From the NCBI RefSeq assembly GCF_014805825.1, contig NZ_CP061941.1, positions 2,666,001 through 2,730,000 on the forward strand: a stretch of 64,000 nt of DNA, read 5' to 3'. The notes below the pieces were generated by a model that had not been told where the DNA came from, made no database searches, and worked only from the letters and a program-made list of their open reading frames with translations. Shown piece after piece: positions 1 through 9,876 of the stretch. This stretch comes from Marinomonas algicola. Lineage in GTDB: Bacteria > Pseudomonadota > Gammaproteobacteria > Pseudomonadales > Marinomonadaceae. Both the position numbers and the translations under genes were made by a program. How positions within the stretch are numbered: position 1 is the first letter of the stretch; each line of letters opens with the position of its first letter.

Positions 1-1503
1 ATTTCGGCTACATTTAGACTCACTCAAAACCACATTGCTTGACAAATAACATCCCGCAATAAGCGCGGCCATTTTGACCTTAGAATACGCCCCCTGAACG
101 ACAACATCAGCTTTAGGCAATTTATTTGGCTTTATATGAACAGGCAGACCAGAAGAGGCAGAAGCGGACACTTTCGCACCTAACGACGCCAGAATTGGCA
201 AAACATCATTTAAAGGAAGTTCAAGTATACTTCCCTCGCCAACCAAGGTTACTTCAAAATCCTGTCCAGCCAAAACGGGAAGCAATATATGCAAAGTCGT
301 TGGAGAGTTACCAACATTAATTGGTGCAATAGGCGCTTTTAACCCCCTTAAACCAACCCCGTGGATACGCAGCTGCCCTTCACCAAACTCTTCTATTACA
401 ACTCCCATATCCCTAAACGCTTGAACAGTATGCTTTGCATTAAAGCCAATATCTAAATTACTTAAAAAACTTACCCCTTCTGCTAAAGAGGCCATAGCAA
501 TTGCCCTATGAGATAGCGACTGATCACCAGCAAGAGAGACCGCACCTTTAATAGAGCTCATAAGAGGAAAAGACACAGCGATTGATTCAATTCGCGCATT
601 ACGCCCTGCCTCTTTTTCCTTCTGCAATCGCATAAAGTGATCTCTCGCAGACTTAGCTCGAGTAAAAACGCCAAACATCGAGGCACCATCAGCCTCCTCT
701 ATAGCCATCTTCATTTGCTCAAGACGAGCCATAAATTCATTAAGAACAACAAGGTTAGCGTCTTTATTTGCCAAAAAAACATCTCGCCACATAACAGGAT
801 CACTCGAAGCAATACGAGTAAAATCCCTAAAACCACCCGCCGCAAAACGGAAGACATCCTGCCTAAGCTCGCTGTTCGCCAACGAATCAACCAAAGTATA
901 TGCCAGTAGATGAGGCAAATGACTTGATCCTGCCAATACAAGATCATGGTGCTCCACATCCATACTAACCACTTCAGCACCAATAGAAGACCAGAATAAA
1001 TGCAAACGATCTAATAAATTAAGGTCGCTCGTCACTAAGGGGGTGACGATGACTTTGTGATGCTCAAACAAATTTGGATTAGCCGCCAACACACCACTTT
1101 TTTCAGCGCCAGCAATAGGATGCCCTGGAATAAAATTAGCCGGAACACAGCCAAAAACGCGCCTAGCCGACTCGATAACACTTGCCTTTGTAGAGCCAAC
1201 GTCAGTCACCAAGGTGTCTACGTTCAACATTGGAGCAATCGTCTCTAAAACGTGCTCCATGGCTCTAACTGGCGTAGCCAGCAAAATAATATCCATCTTA
1301 GAAATAACGTCGGGGGTTAGCTCTATGGCAAAATCAATTACCCCAGTTGACAATCCAAGAGAAAGTTCAGTATCTCGACGATCAGAACCATACAATGTTG
1401 CCAGACCTCGCTCTTTCAACGCCTTCGCAACAGAGCCACCAATCATACCGAGACCGATGACCAGCACATTTCCAAAATTTTGAGTCACTTGTGGCAACGA
1501 CAA
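1..1503 (-). CDS. tyrA: TyrA-AroA fusion (prephenate dehydrogenase + degenerate EPSP synthase-like domain), 3' end cut by window
   Basis: The first 290 or so residues are a prephenate dehydrogenase, which oxidatively decarboxylates prephenate for tyrosine synthesis. It has an N-terminal Rossmann motif GLGMIGGS, the HPIAGAEKSG segment and the SSHLPH segment. From about residue 310 it continues without a stop into an EPSP synthase-like domain, as in the Pseudomonas TyrA-AroA fusion. That second domain looks catalytically impaired: GDQSLSHR stands where the family has GDKSxSHR, GNSPTTLH replaces GNAGTxMR, and GSILELP replaces PRMxERP. An in-frame stop lies just upstream. TTG at 1503 is the preferred start because GGAGG sits 5 bases before it; GTG at 1488 is the alternative. 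It follows pheA by 48 bp in an aromatic amino-acid operon. The gene continues past base 1. Confidence 0.88.
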   Translation of the reverse strand, partial: MSLPQVTQNFGNVLVIGLGMIGGSVAKALKERGLATLYGSDRRDTELSLGLSTGVIDFAIELTPDVISKMDIILLATPVRAMEHVLETIAPMLNVDTLVTDVGSTKASVIESARRVFGCVPANFIPGHPIAGAEKSGVLAANPNLFEHHKVIVTPLVTSDLNLLDRLHLFWSSIGAEVVSMDVEHHDLVLAGSSHLPHLLAYTLVDSLANSELRQDVFRFAAGGFRDFTRIASSDPVMWRDVFLANKDANLVVLNEFMARLEQMKMAIEEADGASMFGVFTRAKSARDHFMRLQKEKEAGRNARIESIAVSFPLMSSIKGAVSLAGDQSLSHRAIAMASLAEGVSFLSNLDIGFNAKHTVQAFRDMGVVIEEFGEGQLRIHGVGLRGLKAPIAPINVGNSPTTLHILLPVLAGQDFEVTLVGEGSILELPLNDVLPILASLGAKVSASASSGLPVHIKPNKLPKADVVVQGAYSKVKMAALIAGCYLSSNVVLSESKCSRN

Positions 1504-1551
1504 CTAGACCTCCACCCAACTACTGTTCGACAACATAAACCAGCAAACACC

Positions 1552-2673
1552 CTATAAAACAGCTATAGGGTAAGATCCCAGAACCTTTACTTCAGAAGCA
1601 CAAGCCTGCAACTCTTTAATCAATACTTGAGAAGTCTCATTTTGATAGTGCCCCTCAAAATCAATATAAAAAATATAACCCCATTTACTCATCAAAGAAG
1701 GCCTAGTTTCTAATCGAGTCATGCTCACACCTAGACGCTTAAAGGGTTCTAGCAAACTATACAAGGCACCGGCCTCGTTTTTAGCGCTTATCAATAAAGA
1801 CGTTTTATCATGACCACTTTCAGGAACATCTTGATGCCCGACGATCAGAAAGCGAGTGGTATTATCCGGTCTATCCTCGATATTTGATGATATTTTAGAC
1901 AAACCATAAAGTTCACTGGCAATCTCACCAGCAATAGCCGCAACAGCACGACCGTTACGTGCCGACTCAGAGACCATTCTTGCTGCTTCAGCATTCGAAT
2001 TAACGGCAATTCGCTCCACATGTGGCCAATATCGATCCAACCATGCTCGACATTGCGCTAAAGACTGTTGATGCGAGTAGATGTGGGTCACCTCATCCGG
2101 ATTCACAGAGGGAGAGACCAACAAGTGATGATGTATACGCTCTTCAACCTCACCACAAATTTTCAACCGTGAATCTCTAAAACTGTCTAAAGTATGATTA
2201 ACTACGCCTTCCGTAGAGTTTTCAACCGGAACCACACCATAGTTTGCCGCACCAGACTCGACCTCCCTAAATACTTCATCAATGGCGGCCATCGGCGCAC
2301 TCACAATAGATTTACCAAAATGCTTAATAGCCGCTTGTTGAGTATAAGTGCCTTCAGGGCCTAAAAATGCAATGCGCATTGGTTTTTCTAAAGCAAGACA
2401 CGATGACATTACCTGACGAAAAATTCGCGCCATTTCCTCATTACCTAAAGGACCTGAATTTCTTTCCATCACTCGCCTTAACACCTGAGCTTCTCTTTCT
2501 GGGCGATAAAAAACAACCGAGTCATCACCCTGATCAGCCAATTTCACTTCAGCCACTTTTTGGGCGCAACGAGCTCGCTCATTAATCAACTGCTGTATTT
2601 CGTTATCAATTGAATCTATACGATTTCGTAGTAACGGCAAAGTATCAGGAATATCCATTTTTTTATCAGTCAT
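1552..2673 (-). CDS. pheA: P-protein: chorismate mutase / prephenate dehydratase
   Basis: Bifunctional cytoplasmic enzyme of phenylalanine synthesis: chorismate to prephenate, then to phenylpyruvate. At 373 aa it has the normal P-protein length. Residues about 10-95 form the AroQ-type chorismate mutase helices (LLRNRIDSIDNEIQQLINER). Residues about 95-275 are the dehydratase, with GPEGTYTQQAA and the catalytic TTRF motif. Residues about 290-373 are an ACT domain with a GALYSLL segment and LETRPS, which corresponds to the ESRP phenylalanine-binding motif. It begins 6 bp after serC stops and precedes tyrA. In Pseudomonas a hisC copy lies between pheA and tyrA; there is none here. Confidence 0.96.
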   Translation of the reverse strand: MTDKKMDIPDTLPLLRNRIDSIDNEIQQLINERARCAQKVAEVKLADQGDDSVVFYRPEREAQVLRRVMERNSGPLGNEEMARIFRQVMSSCLALEKPMRIAFLGPEGTYTQQAAIKHFGKSIVSAPMAAIDEVFREVESGAANYGVVPVENSTEGVVNHTLDSFRDSRLKICGEVEERIHHHLLVSPSVNPDEVTHIYSHQQSLAQCRAWLDRYWPHVERIAVNSNAEAARMVSESARNGRAVAAIAGEIASELYGLSKISSNIEDRPDNTTRFLIVGHQDVPESGHDKTSLLISAKNEAGALYSLLEPFKRLGVSMTRLETRPSLMSKWGYIFYIDFEGHYQNETSQVLIKELQACASEVKVLGSYPIAVL

Positions 2674-2679
2674 GCTAAA

Positions 2680-3759
2680 TTACCCGTAACGTTTTTCAAA
2701 CGACTTCATAAAATCAACCAGCGCCTGAACACCTTCTATTGGCATCGCATTATATATACTCGCCCTCATACCACCAACAGATCTATGACCTGCCAACGTC
2801 TTCAATCCAGCCGCCTCAGACTCCTCTAAAAATGCTTTTTCCAACGACTCATCCGCCAAAATAAACGGTATATTCATACGAGAACGAGAAGCGACATCAA
2901 CATGATTAGAATAAAGCGCACTTTCATCAATGGTCCTATACAAAAGCTCAGCTTTCTCAATATTGATCGCCTCCATTGCCGCAACGCCACCACGCTGCTC
3001 CAACCATTCAAAAACAAGATCAGCAAGATAAATAGCAAAAGTTGGAGGCGTATTAATCATAGAATCATTTGCGGCTAAATTAGCAAAATTCCAGGTTGTT
3101 GGGAGAGAGCCCTGGCTACGTGACAACAAGTCCTTACGCACTATACAGATAACAACACCCGCAGGACCAACATTCTTCTGCGCCCCTGCATAAATCATCC
3201 CATATCGACTGACATCAATTTGACGCGACAGAATCGTAGAAGATAAATCAGCAACAATAGGCAAGTTAGTTTCAGGTAAGTCAGCAAATTCAACACCACC
3301 AATGGTTTCATTGGGCGTGATATGCAAATAGGCAGAGGACTCATCAATCTTCCAATCAGAGAATTGAGGGACATGGCTATAGTTATCACCCTTAGAAGAA
3401 GCAACAACACTCACAGCGCCATATTTACCTGCTTCCTTAATGGCTTTAGTAGACCATACACCGGTATCTAGATAACTAGATGAACTAAAGCCAGTCATCA
3501 AATTTGCTGGAATTTGCGCAAACAAAGATGAGGCGCCACCTTGAACAAACAAGATTTCATAATCATCATTGATATTTAAAAGTCTTGACAAGCGAGCTTT
3601 CGCCGAATGAAGAATCGAAACAAACTCATCACTACGATGGCTCATCTCCATTACCGACATCCCCATACCATGCCAGTCCAACATCTCTTTTTGCGCTTTA
3701 AGCAGAACTTCTTCAGGAAGCGCAGCAGGACCAGAACAAAAATTATAAACTCGACTCAT
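2680..3759 (-). CDS. serC: Phosphoserine aminotransferase
   Basis: PLP enzyme converting 3-phosphohydroxypyruvate plus glutamate to phosphoserine; it also serves pyridoxal phosphate synthesis. The protein opens with VYNFCSGPAALP, the family signature, and carries the PLP lysine in AGAQKNVGPAG near residue 200. The chosen ATG at 3759 gives 359 aa, the usual size, and has AGAGG about 10 bases upstream. A longer in-frame start at 3789 would add ten unconserved residues. A terminator hairpin separates it from gyrA upstream, so serC-pheA-tyrA probably has its own promoter or depends on read-through. Confidence 0.96.
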   Translation of the reverse strand: MSRVYNFCSGPAALPEEVLLKAQKEMLDWHGMGMSVMEMSHRSDEFVSILHSAKARLSRLLNINDDYEILFVQGGASSLFAQIPANLMTGFSSSSYLDTGVWSTKAIKEAGKYGAVSVVASSKGDNYSHVPQFSDWKIDESSAYLHITPNETIGGVEFADLPETNLPIVADLSSTILSRQIDVSRYGMIYAGAQKNVGPAGVVICIVRKDLLSRSQGSLPTTWNFANLAANDSMINTPPTFAIYLADLVFEWLEQRGGVAAMEAINIEKAELLYRTIDESALYSNHVDVASRSRMNIPFILADESLEKAFLEESEAAGLKTLAGHRSVGGMRASIYNAMPIEGVQALVDFMKSFEKRYG

Positions 3760-3800
3760 TGCAACAAATACCTCTAAAAAGGAACACACCCCAAACTAAC

Positions 3801-3828
3801 AAAAATGCGGCTCCACAGCCGCATTTTT
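3801..3828 (-). terminator. Rho-independent terminator after gyrA
   Basis: Perfect 12-bp stem AAAAATGCGGCT / AGCCGCATTTTT with a CCAC loop, beginning 5 bp past the gyrA stop. The GC core flanked by A and T runs makes it functional in either direction; the gene order says it ends gyrA transcripts before serC. Confidence 0.9.
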
Positions 3829-3832
3829 AACT

Positions 3833-6544
3833 TTATTCGCTGTCCGCTTGATCGCTTTCAGCGGCATCACTATCTGGTAGATTCCGCTCCTCAGGAACAG
3901 CCACCTCACCATCAGCCTCTATTAGCTCTTCATCATCCTCCAAGCCCTCAAGGCCTTCACCCTCAACAACCCTTTCTAGGCCAACTAGGTGTTCACCTTT
4001 AGTAAGTCGAATTAAAGTAACACCCTGAGTATTCCGACCTTGACACGACACTTCTGAAACACGAGTCCTGACCAACGTACCTTGATCTGTTATTAAAATA
4101 ATTTCATCGTTGTCATCAACTTGTTTCGCACCAATAACAGGACCATTACGCTCGGAAACCTGAATACCAATAACCCCTTGCCCACCACGTCCATAGATAG
4201 GGAAATCATCAATCGAAGTACGCTTACCGAAGCCATTTTCACACGCGGTTAACACACTCATACCTTCTTCGGGAACAATCAATGAGACCACTTTCGCATC
4301 GTTAGCAAGCTTAATACCACGCACACCTGATGCTGTACGACCCATGGCACGAACATCCGTCTCTTTAAAGCGAATCGTTTTACCCGCCGAAGAAACTAAC
4401 ATAATATCGTTTTCACCGTTGGTTATTGACACACCAACCAATTCATCCGTCTCATCTAAACCCAATGCAATCAGACCTGTCGAGCGTGGGCGCGCAAAGT
4501 GTGTCAACGCCGTCTTCTTCACGGTTCCGTTGGCTGTTGCCATAAAGATATAATGACTGGACGTTTCTTCCGTTTCAGGTACATCTGAATCCGCCACAGA
4601 TTCATCTTCAGAACCATCTTTAGATGGAATAACCAAAGGCAATAACGCCGATATTGACTCACCCTCACTTAAAGGCAACAAGTTCACAATTGGACGACCT
4701 TTAGCATTACGACTAGCTACAGGAATCTCAAACACCTTGAGCCAATATACCTTACCGAAATTACTAAATAACATAATAGTGTCATGACTACTGGTAACCA
4801 GAAGATGATTAATGTAATCCTCATCTTTCATGCTGGCTGATGACTTGCCACGACCGCCACGACGTTGAGCTTGATACTCAACTAGCGGCTGAGATTTCGC
4901 ATACCCCGTATCCGATATCGTCACTACCATTGGCGCTTCTTCGATCAAATCAGCAATGGTCAAATCTTGTCTAGAAGTTAAGATTTCAGTGCGTCTCTCG
5001 TCCCCAAACTCACCCTTAACGGCCTCTAACTCTTCACGAATCACTTCCATCAGACGAGTAGGATTGGACAAAATATTAAGCAGCTCACTAATCAATTCGA
5101 TTAATGCTTGATATTCTTTTAATAATTTTTCATGTTCCAACCCAGTTAAACGATGCAAACGTAAATCAAGAATGGCCTGAGCCTGATCCGGAGACAGGTG
5201 ATAGGATCCATCATGGAAACCGAATTGAGCTTCAAGATTGTCTGGACGGCACGCATCTGCACCCGCTCTTTCAAGCATGGCCATCACATCACCAGGCGGC
5301 CAACCTTCAGAAATCAGCTTCTCTTTCGCTTCTGATGAACTTGGGGACGTTCTAATTAATTCAATAACACGATCAATATTAACTAAAGAAACAGCCAACC
5401 CTTCAAGGATGTGCCCTCGCTCTCTGGCTTTACGCAATTCAAAAATCGTGCGTCGCGTTACGACTTCTCGGCGATGCTTAACAAAACACTCAAGAATTTG
5501 TTTAAGATTCAATAATTGAGGGCGACCTTCAACTAAGGCAACCATATTAATACCGAAAACAGACTGCAGCTGCGTCTGAATAAACAGATTATTTACAACA
5601 ACATCCGCATTTTCACCACGACGTAACTCGATAACGATGCGCATACCGTCTTTATCAGATTCATCTCGAAGTTCGCTTATCCCTTCAAGCTTTTTCTCTT
5701 TCACTAATTCGGCAATTTTTTCAATCAATTTTGCCTTATTTAGCTGATAAGGTATTTCAGTGAATACAATGGCTTCACGATTCGCTTTGTCCATTTCTTC
5801 AATATGATGGCGAGCTCGCATATAAATACGGCCACGACCTGTTTTGTATGCTTCAACGATTCCCGCACGCCCATTAATAAAAGCTGAAGTAGGGAAATCA
5901 GGGCCTGGGATAAACTCCATCAACTCGTCAATGGAAATGTCAGCATTATCAATAACAGCCAAACAGCCATCAATAATTTCACCTAAATTATGAGGTGGGA
6001 TATTGGTCGCCATACCAACGGCAATACCAGCTGACCCATTTACAAGCAATCCAGGTACGCGAGATGGCAACACTTCTGGCATGAACTCTGTACCATCATA
6101 GTTTGGTACAAAATTGACGGTTTCTTTTTCAAGATCCATCAATAAGTGGTGAGCAATTTTCTCCATTCGGATTTCGGTATAACGCATTGCGGCGGCATTA
6201 TCACCATCAACCGAACCAAAGTTACCTTGACCATCAACAAGGGTATAACGCATAGAAAATGGTTGCGCCATACGGACTATAGTATCGTAAACGGCGGTAT
6301 CACCATGAGGGTGATACTTACCAATTACATCACCAACAATACGCGCGGACTTTTTATATGGTTTATTCCAATCATTTTTAAGTTCGTTCATTGCAAATAG
6401 AACTCGACGATGCACTGGTTTCAATCCATCTCTTGCATCTGGCAACGCACGCCCAACGATAACGCTCATAGCATAATCGAGATACGAGCCCTTCAGTTCA
6501 TTTTCGATACTGACTGGAATGATTTCTTTGGCTAATTCACCCAT
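3833..6544 (-). CDS. gyrA: DNA gyrase subunit A
   Basis: Breakage-reunion subunit of DNA gyrase, 903 aa. The N-terminal winged-helix/tower region carries the catalytic tyrosine in [11 protein letters not shown]. The quinolone-resistance region reads [12 protein letters not shown]: threonine at the position equivalent to E. coli Ser83 (as in wild-type Pseudomonas) and aspartate at position 87, so no classical resistance change is visible. The C-terminal beta-pinwheel starts with the GyrA box QRRGGRG. There is an acidic insertion ([14 protein letters not shown]...) within the pinwheel and an acidic tail rich in D and E. AAGGA lies about 11 bases before the ATG. It is divergent from mtaD. Confidence 0.98.
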   Translation of the reverse strand: MGELAKEIIPVSIENELKGSYLDYAMSVIVGRALPDARDGLKPVHRRVLFAMNELKNDWNKPYKKSARIVGDVIGKYHPHGDTAVYDTIVRMAQPFSMRYTLVDGQGNFGSVDGDNAAAMRYTEIRMEKIAHHLLMDLEKETVNFVPNYDGTEFMPEVLPSRVPGLLVNGSAGIAVGMATNIPPHNLGEIIDGCLAVIDNADISIDELMEFIPGPDFPTSAFINGRAGIVEAYKTGRGRIYMRARHHIEEMDKANREAIVFTEIPYQLNKAKLIEKIAELVKEKKLEGISELRDESDKDGMRIVIELRRGENADVVVNNLFIQTQLQSVFGINMVALVEGRPQLLNLKQILECFVKHRREVVTRRTIFELRKARERGHILEGLAVSLVNIDRVIELIRTSPSSSEAKEKLISEGWPPGDVMAMLERAGADACRPDNLEAQFGFHDGSYHLSPDQAQAILDLRLHRLTGLEHEKLLKEYQALIELISELLNILSNPTRLMEVIREELEAVKGEFGDERRTEILTSRQDLTIADLIEEAPMVVTISDTGYAKSQPLVEYQAQRRGGRGKSSASMKDEDYINHLLVTSSHDTIMLFSNFGKVYWLKVFEIPVASRNAKGRPIVNLLPLSEGESISALLPLVIPSKDGSEDESVADSDVPETEETSSHYIFMATANGTVKKTALTHFARPRSTGLIALGLDETDELVGVSITNGENDIMLVSSAGKTIRFKETDVRAMGRTASGVRGIKLANDAKVVSLIVPEEGMSVLTACENGFGKRTSIDDFPIYGRGGQGVIGIQVSERNGPVIGAKQVDDNDEIILITDQGTLVRTRVSEVSCQGRNTQGVTLIRLTKGEHLVGLERVVEGEGLEGLEDDEELIEADGEVAVPEERNLPDSDAAESDQADSE

Positions 6545-6610
6545 AGGTACAACCGATCCTTATGACGTGGAGTTACACAAACCCCATGAATATCTTTTTA
6601 TAAGCGCGGC

Positions 6611-6619
6611 ATTGTATCA
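6611..6619 (-). promoter_or_regulatory. Candidate extended -10 promoter for gyrA
   Basis: On the minus strand TGATACAAT matches the extended -10 pattern TG-N-TATAAT with one mismatch. It would place transcription start roughly 60 bp before the gyrA ATG. No convincing -35 is seen, as expected for extended -10 promoters. Confidence 0.4.
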
Positions 6620-6752
6620 CAAGCCTTTGCAGAACTCCCATATATCCCCCTATGTTTTCCGGTAAAATAAAGCCTGAATCAATCTAAGCGCATTTTTTAT
6701 ACAATTGGCTCTATTTTTCAATCATTTAGTCTTAAGAAAACAATTCCTAACC

Positions 6753-6781
6753 TTGGTAGAATTTCAATGAAACGCTATAAT
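6753..6781 (+). promoter_or_regulatory. Sigma-70 promoter for mtaD-ubiG-yciK
   Basis: TTGGTA (6753-6758), a 17-bp spacer, then a perfect TATAAT (6776-6781). The implied transcription start near 6788 lies after the ATG at 6784, which rules that ATG out and supports the start at 6808. Confidence 0.65.
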
Positions 6782-6807
6782 CAATGAACACTCTCAAAGG
6801 CTGTATT

Positions 6808-8142
6808 ATGACTAACCAATTGAATACCCTCTGGGTTGATAGCATCGTGTCTCCTGAATGGATCGCAACAGCGTCCTCTCAAGCCTTGCTGTCAAATTAC
6901 AGTATTGTGATAGAGAAAGGGGTTATTCTAGACATTTTACCCACTGATATATGCTCAGATCGCTACCAAACCAAAAATCATTTTATTTTAGGAAACCAAA
7001 TCGTCACCCCTGGCTTTATCAATGCCCACGGACATGCAGCGATGACGCTTTTAAGGGGTTATGCTGACGATCTCCCTTTAATGACATGGCTTAAAGAGCA
7101 CATCTGGCCTACTGAAACAAAATGGCTGTCAAAAGACTTTACTGTTACCGGCTCTGAACTGGCCATAGCAGAGATGATAAAAAGTGGCACCACTACTTTT
7201 AGCGATAATTATTTTTTCTCTGAAGATGTTGGGGTAACCGCTCAAAACATAGGCATTAGAGCTCAACTTTGCCCAACGATATTAACCATGCCCACAAAAT
7301 GGGCCGGCTCGATGGACGACTATCTTAGTCGGGCCATTGACACTCACCTAAGATTCAAAGACTCAAAACTGGTAAGTGGCATTCTTGGGCCACACTCTCC
7401 ATACGTCCTTTCAGATGATGAACTTGGCAAAGTTGTGCAGGCCTCACAGGATCTGAATTGCATGATTCAAATGCACGTTCATGAAACGCATTCTGAAATC
7501 ACTGACTCTCTAGAGAACTATTTTTGCCGACCTTTAGCTAGACTAGAGCGTATTGGCATGCTTAATAGTCAGCTTCAAGCCGTACATATGACTCAACTAA
7601 CTGAACATGAAATTGAACTGATCGCGGAAAACAACGTCAAAGTGCTCCACTGCCCAGAGTCAAATTTAAAGCTGGCCAGTGGTTTTTGTCCCGTTCACTC
7701 ATTACAAAAAGCAGGGGTAACGATTGCACTCGGAACGGACGGCGCCGCAAGCAACAATGACCTAGATATGCTTGGTGAAATGCGAACAGCCTCTTTACTG
7801 GCAAAAGCCGTTGCATCTGACGCCACAGCGCTAGACGCCGAAACAACGCTACGCATGGCAACCATAGAAGGTGCAAAGGCTCTAAACATGGATCATTATA
7901 CCGGATCAATAGAGCTTGGTAAGGCCGCCGACTTATGTGCAACATCATTAGATGAGTTTGCTAATATGCCAATATACAACCCCCTTTCCCAGTTGATTTA
8001 CACAGCAACTAGAGAACAAATAACTCATGTTTGGGTAGCAGGGGAAACCTTATTAAAAGACAAACAACTCACTACAATTGACTCTGACGAACTTAGAATT
8101 AAGGTAAGCAAATGGCGTCAAAAAATTAACACTCAACATTAG
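6808..8142 (+). CDS. mtaD: 5-methylthioadenosine / S-adenosylhomocysteine deaminase
   Basis: Amidohydrolase of the TrzA/SsnA/MtaD group that deaminates methylthioadenosine or S-adenosylhomocysteine in methionine salvage. Metal ligands are visible: HGHAAM near residue 70, the histidine in MHVHETHSE, the histidine in LHCPESNLKLASG and the aspartate in ALGTDGAASNND. The LRGYADDLPLMTWL and IWPTE segments are typical. I use ATG 6808 (444 aa) because the promoter -10 overlaps the region just before the upstream ATG at 6784 and AAAGG precedes 6808. It heads an operon with ubiG, the same order as in Pseudomonas. Substrate preference cannot be told from sequence alone. Confidence 0.9.
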   Translation: MTNQLNTLWVDSIVSPEWIATASSQALLSNYSIVIEKGVILDILPTDICSDRYQTKNHFILGNQIVTPGFINAHGHAAMTLLRGYADDLPLMTWLKEHIWPTETKWLSKDFTVTGSELAIAEMIKSGTTTFSDNYFFSEDVGVTAQNIGIRAQLCPTILTMPTKWAGSMDDYLSRAIDTHLRFKDSKLVSGILGPHSPYVLSDDELGKVVQASQDLNCMIQMHVHETHSEITDSLENYFCRPLARLERIGMLNSQLQAVHMTQLTEHEIELIAENNVKVLHCPESNLKLASGFCPVHSLQKAGVTIALGTDGAASNNDLDMLGEMRTASLLAKAVASDATALDAETTLRMATIEGAKALNMDHYTGSIELGKAADLCATSLDEFANMPIYNPLSQLIYTATREQITHVWVAGETLLKDKQLTTIDSDELRIKVSKWRQKINTQH

Positions 8143-8188
8143 CCATCTTTAAGTTACGACGACTCTTTTAGCTAAATAGGTATTTATA

Positions 8189-8902
8189 ATGACAACTGAA
8201 TCACAAAATGTAGACGCACATGAAATTGCCAAGTTTGAAGCATTGGCCAGCCGCTGGTGGGATAAAGAAAGTGAATTCAAACCTTTACATGAAATCAACC
8301 CCCTAAGAGTCAATTACATCAATGATGCAACCAATTTAAAGGGTAAAAAAGTCATCGATATTGGCTGTGGCGGTGGCATATTATCAGAAGCAATGGCCAA
8401 ATTAGGAGCTAACGTCAAAGGTATCGATATGGGTGAAGCTCCCTTAGGCGTTGCTCGTCTTCACCTTCTTGAAAGCAAGCTCGACATCGACTATGAACGC
8501 ATCACAGCCGAAGCCATTGCCGAGCGAGAAACGGAACAGTACGATGTAGTAACCTGCCTTGAAATGCTTGAACACGTACCTGATCCTTCCTCGATTGTAG
8601 CCGCATGTGCAAAATTGGTAAAACCAGGCGGACACGTTTTTTTCTCAACCATTAACCGTAACCCGAAAGCCTATTTATTTGCCGTCGTTGGTGCTGAGTA
8701 CGTATTAAACATGCTTCCAAAGGGCACTCACGATTACGCAAAATTCATCCAACCTGCCGAATTAAATAACTACGCACGAAACTCTGGCTTGGAAGTGGAA
8801 AACTTAATTGGCATGACTTACAACCCCCTGACCAAGATATATAAGCTAAATGAAAAAGACGTATCAGTAAATTATCTTATGAGAACGCATAAGCCAACTT
8901 AA
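8189..8902 (+). CDS. ubiG: Ubiquinone O-methyltransferase UbiG
   Basis: SAM-dependent methyltransferase carrying out both O-methylations of ubiquinone synthesis. At 237 aa it matches the family. SAM-binding motif I is [20 protein letters not shown] near residue 55, followed by the post-I acidic residue in VKGIDMG and the [12 protein letters not shown] segment. The N-terminal [21 protein letters not shown] is a strong UbiG signature. It lies 46 bp after mtaD and 48 bp before yciK. In Pseudomonas the MurNAc-6-phosphate phosphatase gene mupP lies between ubiG and yciK, but no such gene is present here. Confidence 0.96.
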   Translation: MTTESQNVDAHEIAKFEALASRWWDKESEFKPLHEINPLRVNYINDATNLKGKKVIDIGCGGGILSEAMAKLGANVKGIDMGEAPLGVARLHLLESKLDIDYERITAEAIAERETEQYDVVTCLEMLEHVPDPSSIVAACAKLVKPGGHVFFSTINRNPKAYLFAVVGAEYVLNMLPKGTHDYAKFIQPAELNNYARNSGLEVENLIGMTYNPLTKIYKLNEKDVSVNYLMRTHKPT

Positions 8903-8921
8903 GATAAGTATAATCGCATCA

Positions 8922-8939
8922 ACTCTCTCAAAAGAGAGT
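8922..8939 (+). repeat. Small hairpin in ubiG-yciK junction
   Basis: ACTCTCT / AGAGAGT with a CAAA loop, directly before the AGG ribosome-binding site of yciK. There is no T run, so it is not a terminator. It may modulate yciK translation or stabilise the mRNA end. Confidence 0.35.
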
Positions 8940-8950
8940 AAGGAAAATTT

Positions 8951-9712
8951 ATGCTCGACTATCAAGCTCCCAATGACTTACTTAAAGACAAAGTTATTCT
9001 CGTAACTGGCGCAGGAGAAGGCATAGGTCGCTCTGCGGCCTTACATTATGCTGCCCATGGCGCAACGGTTATTTTGTTAGGTCGAACAACCAAAAAGCTT
9101 GAAGACGTTTATGACGAAATTGAAGCTCGAGGCTACCCGCAAGCCGCCATCGTACCTTTAAACCTAGACTCCGCAGCAGAACATGATTACATTGAAATAG
9201 CGAACACCATACAATCCGAGTTTGGCCGCATTGACGGCCTTCTTCACAATGCAAGTATACTTGGAGACAGAACGGGACTGGCAAATTACGAGCCAAGTAC
9301 CTTCGACCAAGTTATGCGGGTTAATGTATCAAGCCAATTTTTACTAACTCAATCGCTAATGCCATTACTGCTTGACGCGCCTGAGGGATCAATTATCTTC
9401 ACTACCTCTAGCGTGGGTCGCAAGGCCAGAGCTTATTGGGGAGCTTACGCTGTTTCTAAGTTTGCCACTGAAGCCATGATGCAACTTCTTGCAGATGAGC
9501 TAGAAAACACCTCGAATATTCGAGTTAATGCCATAAACCCCGGGGCAACACGCACCAATATGAGAGCAAGAGCCTTCCCTGCCGAGAACCCATCTTCAGT
9601 TCTTGCACCTGATGAACTAATGCCTCTTTATTTATACCTCATGGGCCACGACAGTAAAGATGTCAATGGCCAATCAATAGACGCCCAACCAAACCGCAAA
9701 GCATCCAATTAG
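8951..9712 (+). CDS. yciK: YciK-family short-chain dehydrogenase/reductase
   Basis: Classical SDR of 253 aa. The cofactor motif is TGAGEGIGRSAA near residue 20. LLHNASILGDR corresponds to the NNAG motif, the catalytic serine lies in TTSSVGRKA, and the YAVSK motif (GAYAVSKFA) supplies the Tyr and Lys. The C-terminal INPGATRTNMRARAFPAENP is characteristic of YciK. The natural substrate of YciK is not established. Its linkage to ubiG is conserved across Pseudomonas-type genomes. AGGAAAATTT before the ATG provides the ribosome-binding site. Confidence 0.9.
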   Translation: MLDYQAPNDLLKDKVILVTGAGEGIGRSAALHYAAHGATVILLGRTTKKLEDVYDEIEARGYPQAAIVPLNLDSAAEHDYIEIANTIQSEFGRIDGLLHNASILGDRTGLANYEPSTFDQVMRVNVSSQFLLTQSLMPLLLDAPEGSIIFTTSSVGRKARAYWGAYAVSKFATEAMMQLLADELENTSNIRVNAINPGATRTNMRARAFPAENPSSVLAPDELMPLYLYLMGHDSKDVNGQSIDAQPNRKASN

Positions 9713-9719
9713 ATAGGCG

Positions 9720-9759
9720 GGTTCCTAACATCACACTTGTTTCTTTGATGTTAGGAACC
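9720..9759 (+). terminator. Long inverted repeat after yciK, probable terminator
   Basis: Perfect 14-bp arms GGTTCCTAACATCA (9720-9733) and TGATGTTAGGAACC (9746-9759) with a 12-nt loop, starting 8 bp past the yciK stop. No T tract follows, so it could instead be a 3' stabilising structure. Confidence 0.5.
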
Positions 9760-9876
9760 AACCCCATTCTATAAACCCCCTTTGTTTGAATAATCGGATT
9801 AAAAACCCTCACTTTCTTTACAAAAAAAACGACAGTAGATCTACACAGCCTAAGATCATTACTGTACCCTAAAAAA

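Noticed and set aside
711..983. Tryptophan-rich minus-strand open frame
   Set aside because: Lies wholly inside the prephenate dehydrogenase coding sequence in another frame.
3833..6544. Quinolone-resistance mutation in gyrA
   Set aside because: Thr at the Ser83 position is the natural residue in several genera including Pseudomonas; Asp87 is unchanged.
6784..6807. Upstream ATG as start of mtaD
   Set aside because: The -10 element TATAAT ends at 6781, so transcription would begin after this ATG.
9720..9759. Insertion-sequence ends around the M16 peptidase
   Set aside because: The inverted repeat has both arms on the same side of the gene, with a 12-nt loop and no transposase, so a transcript-end hairpin is the simpler reading.
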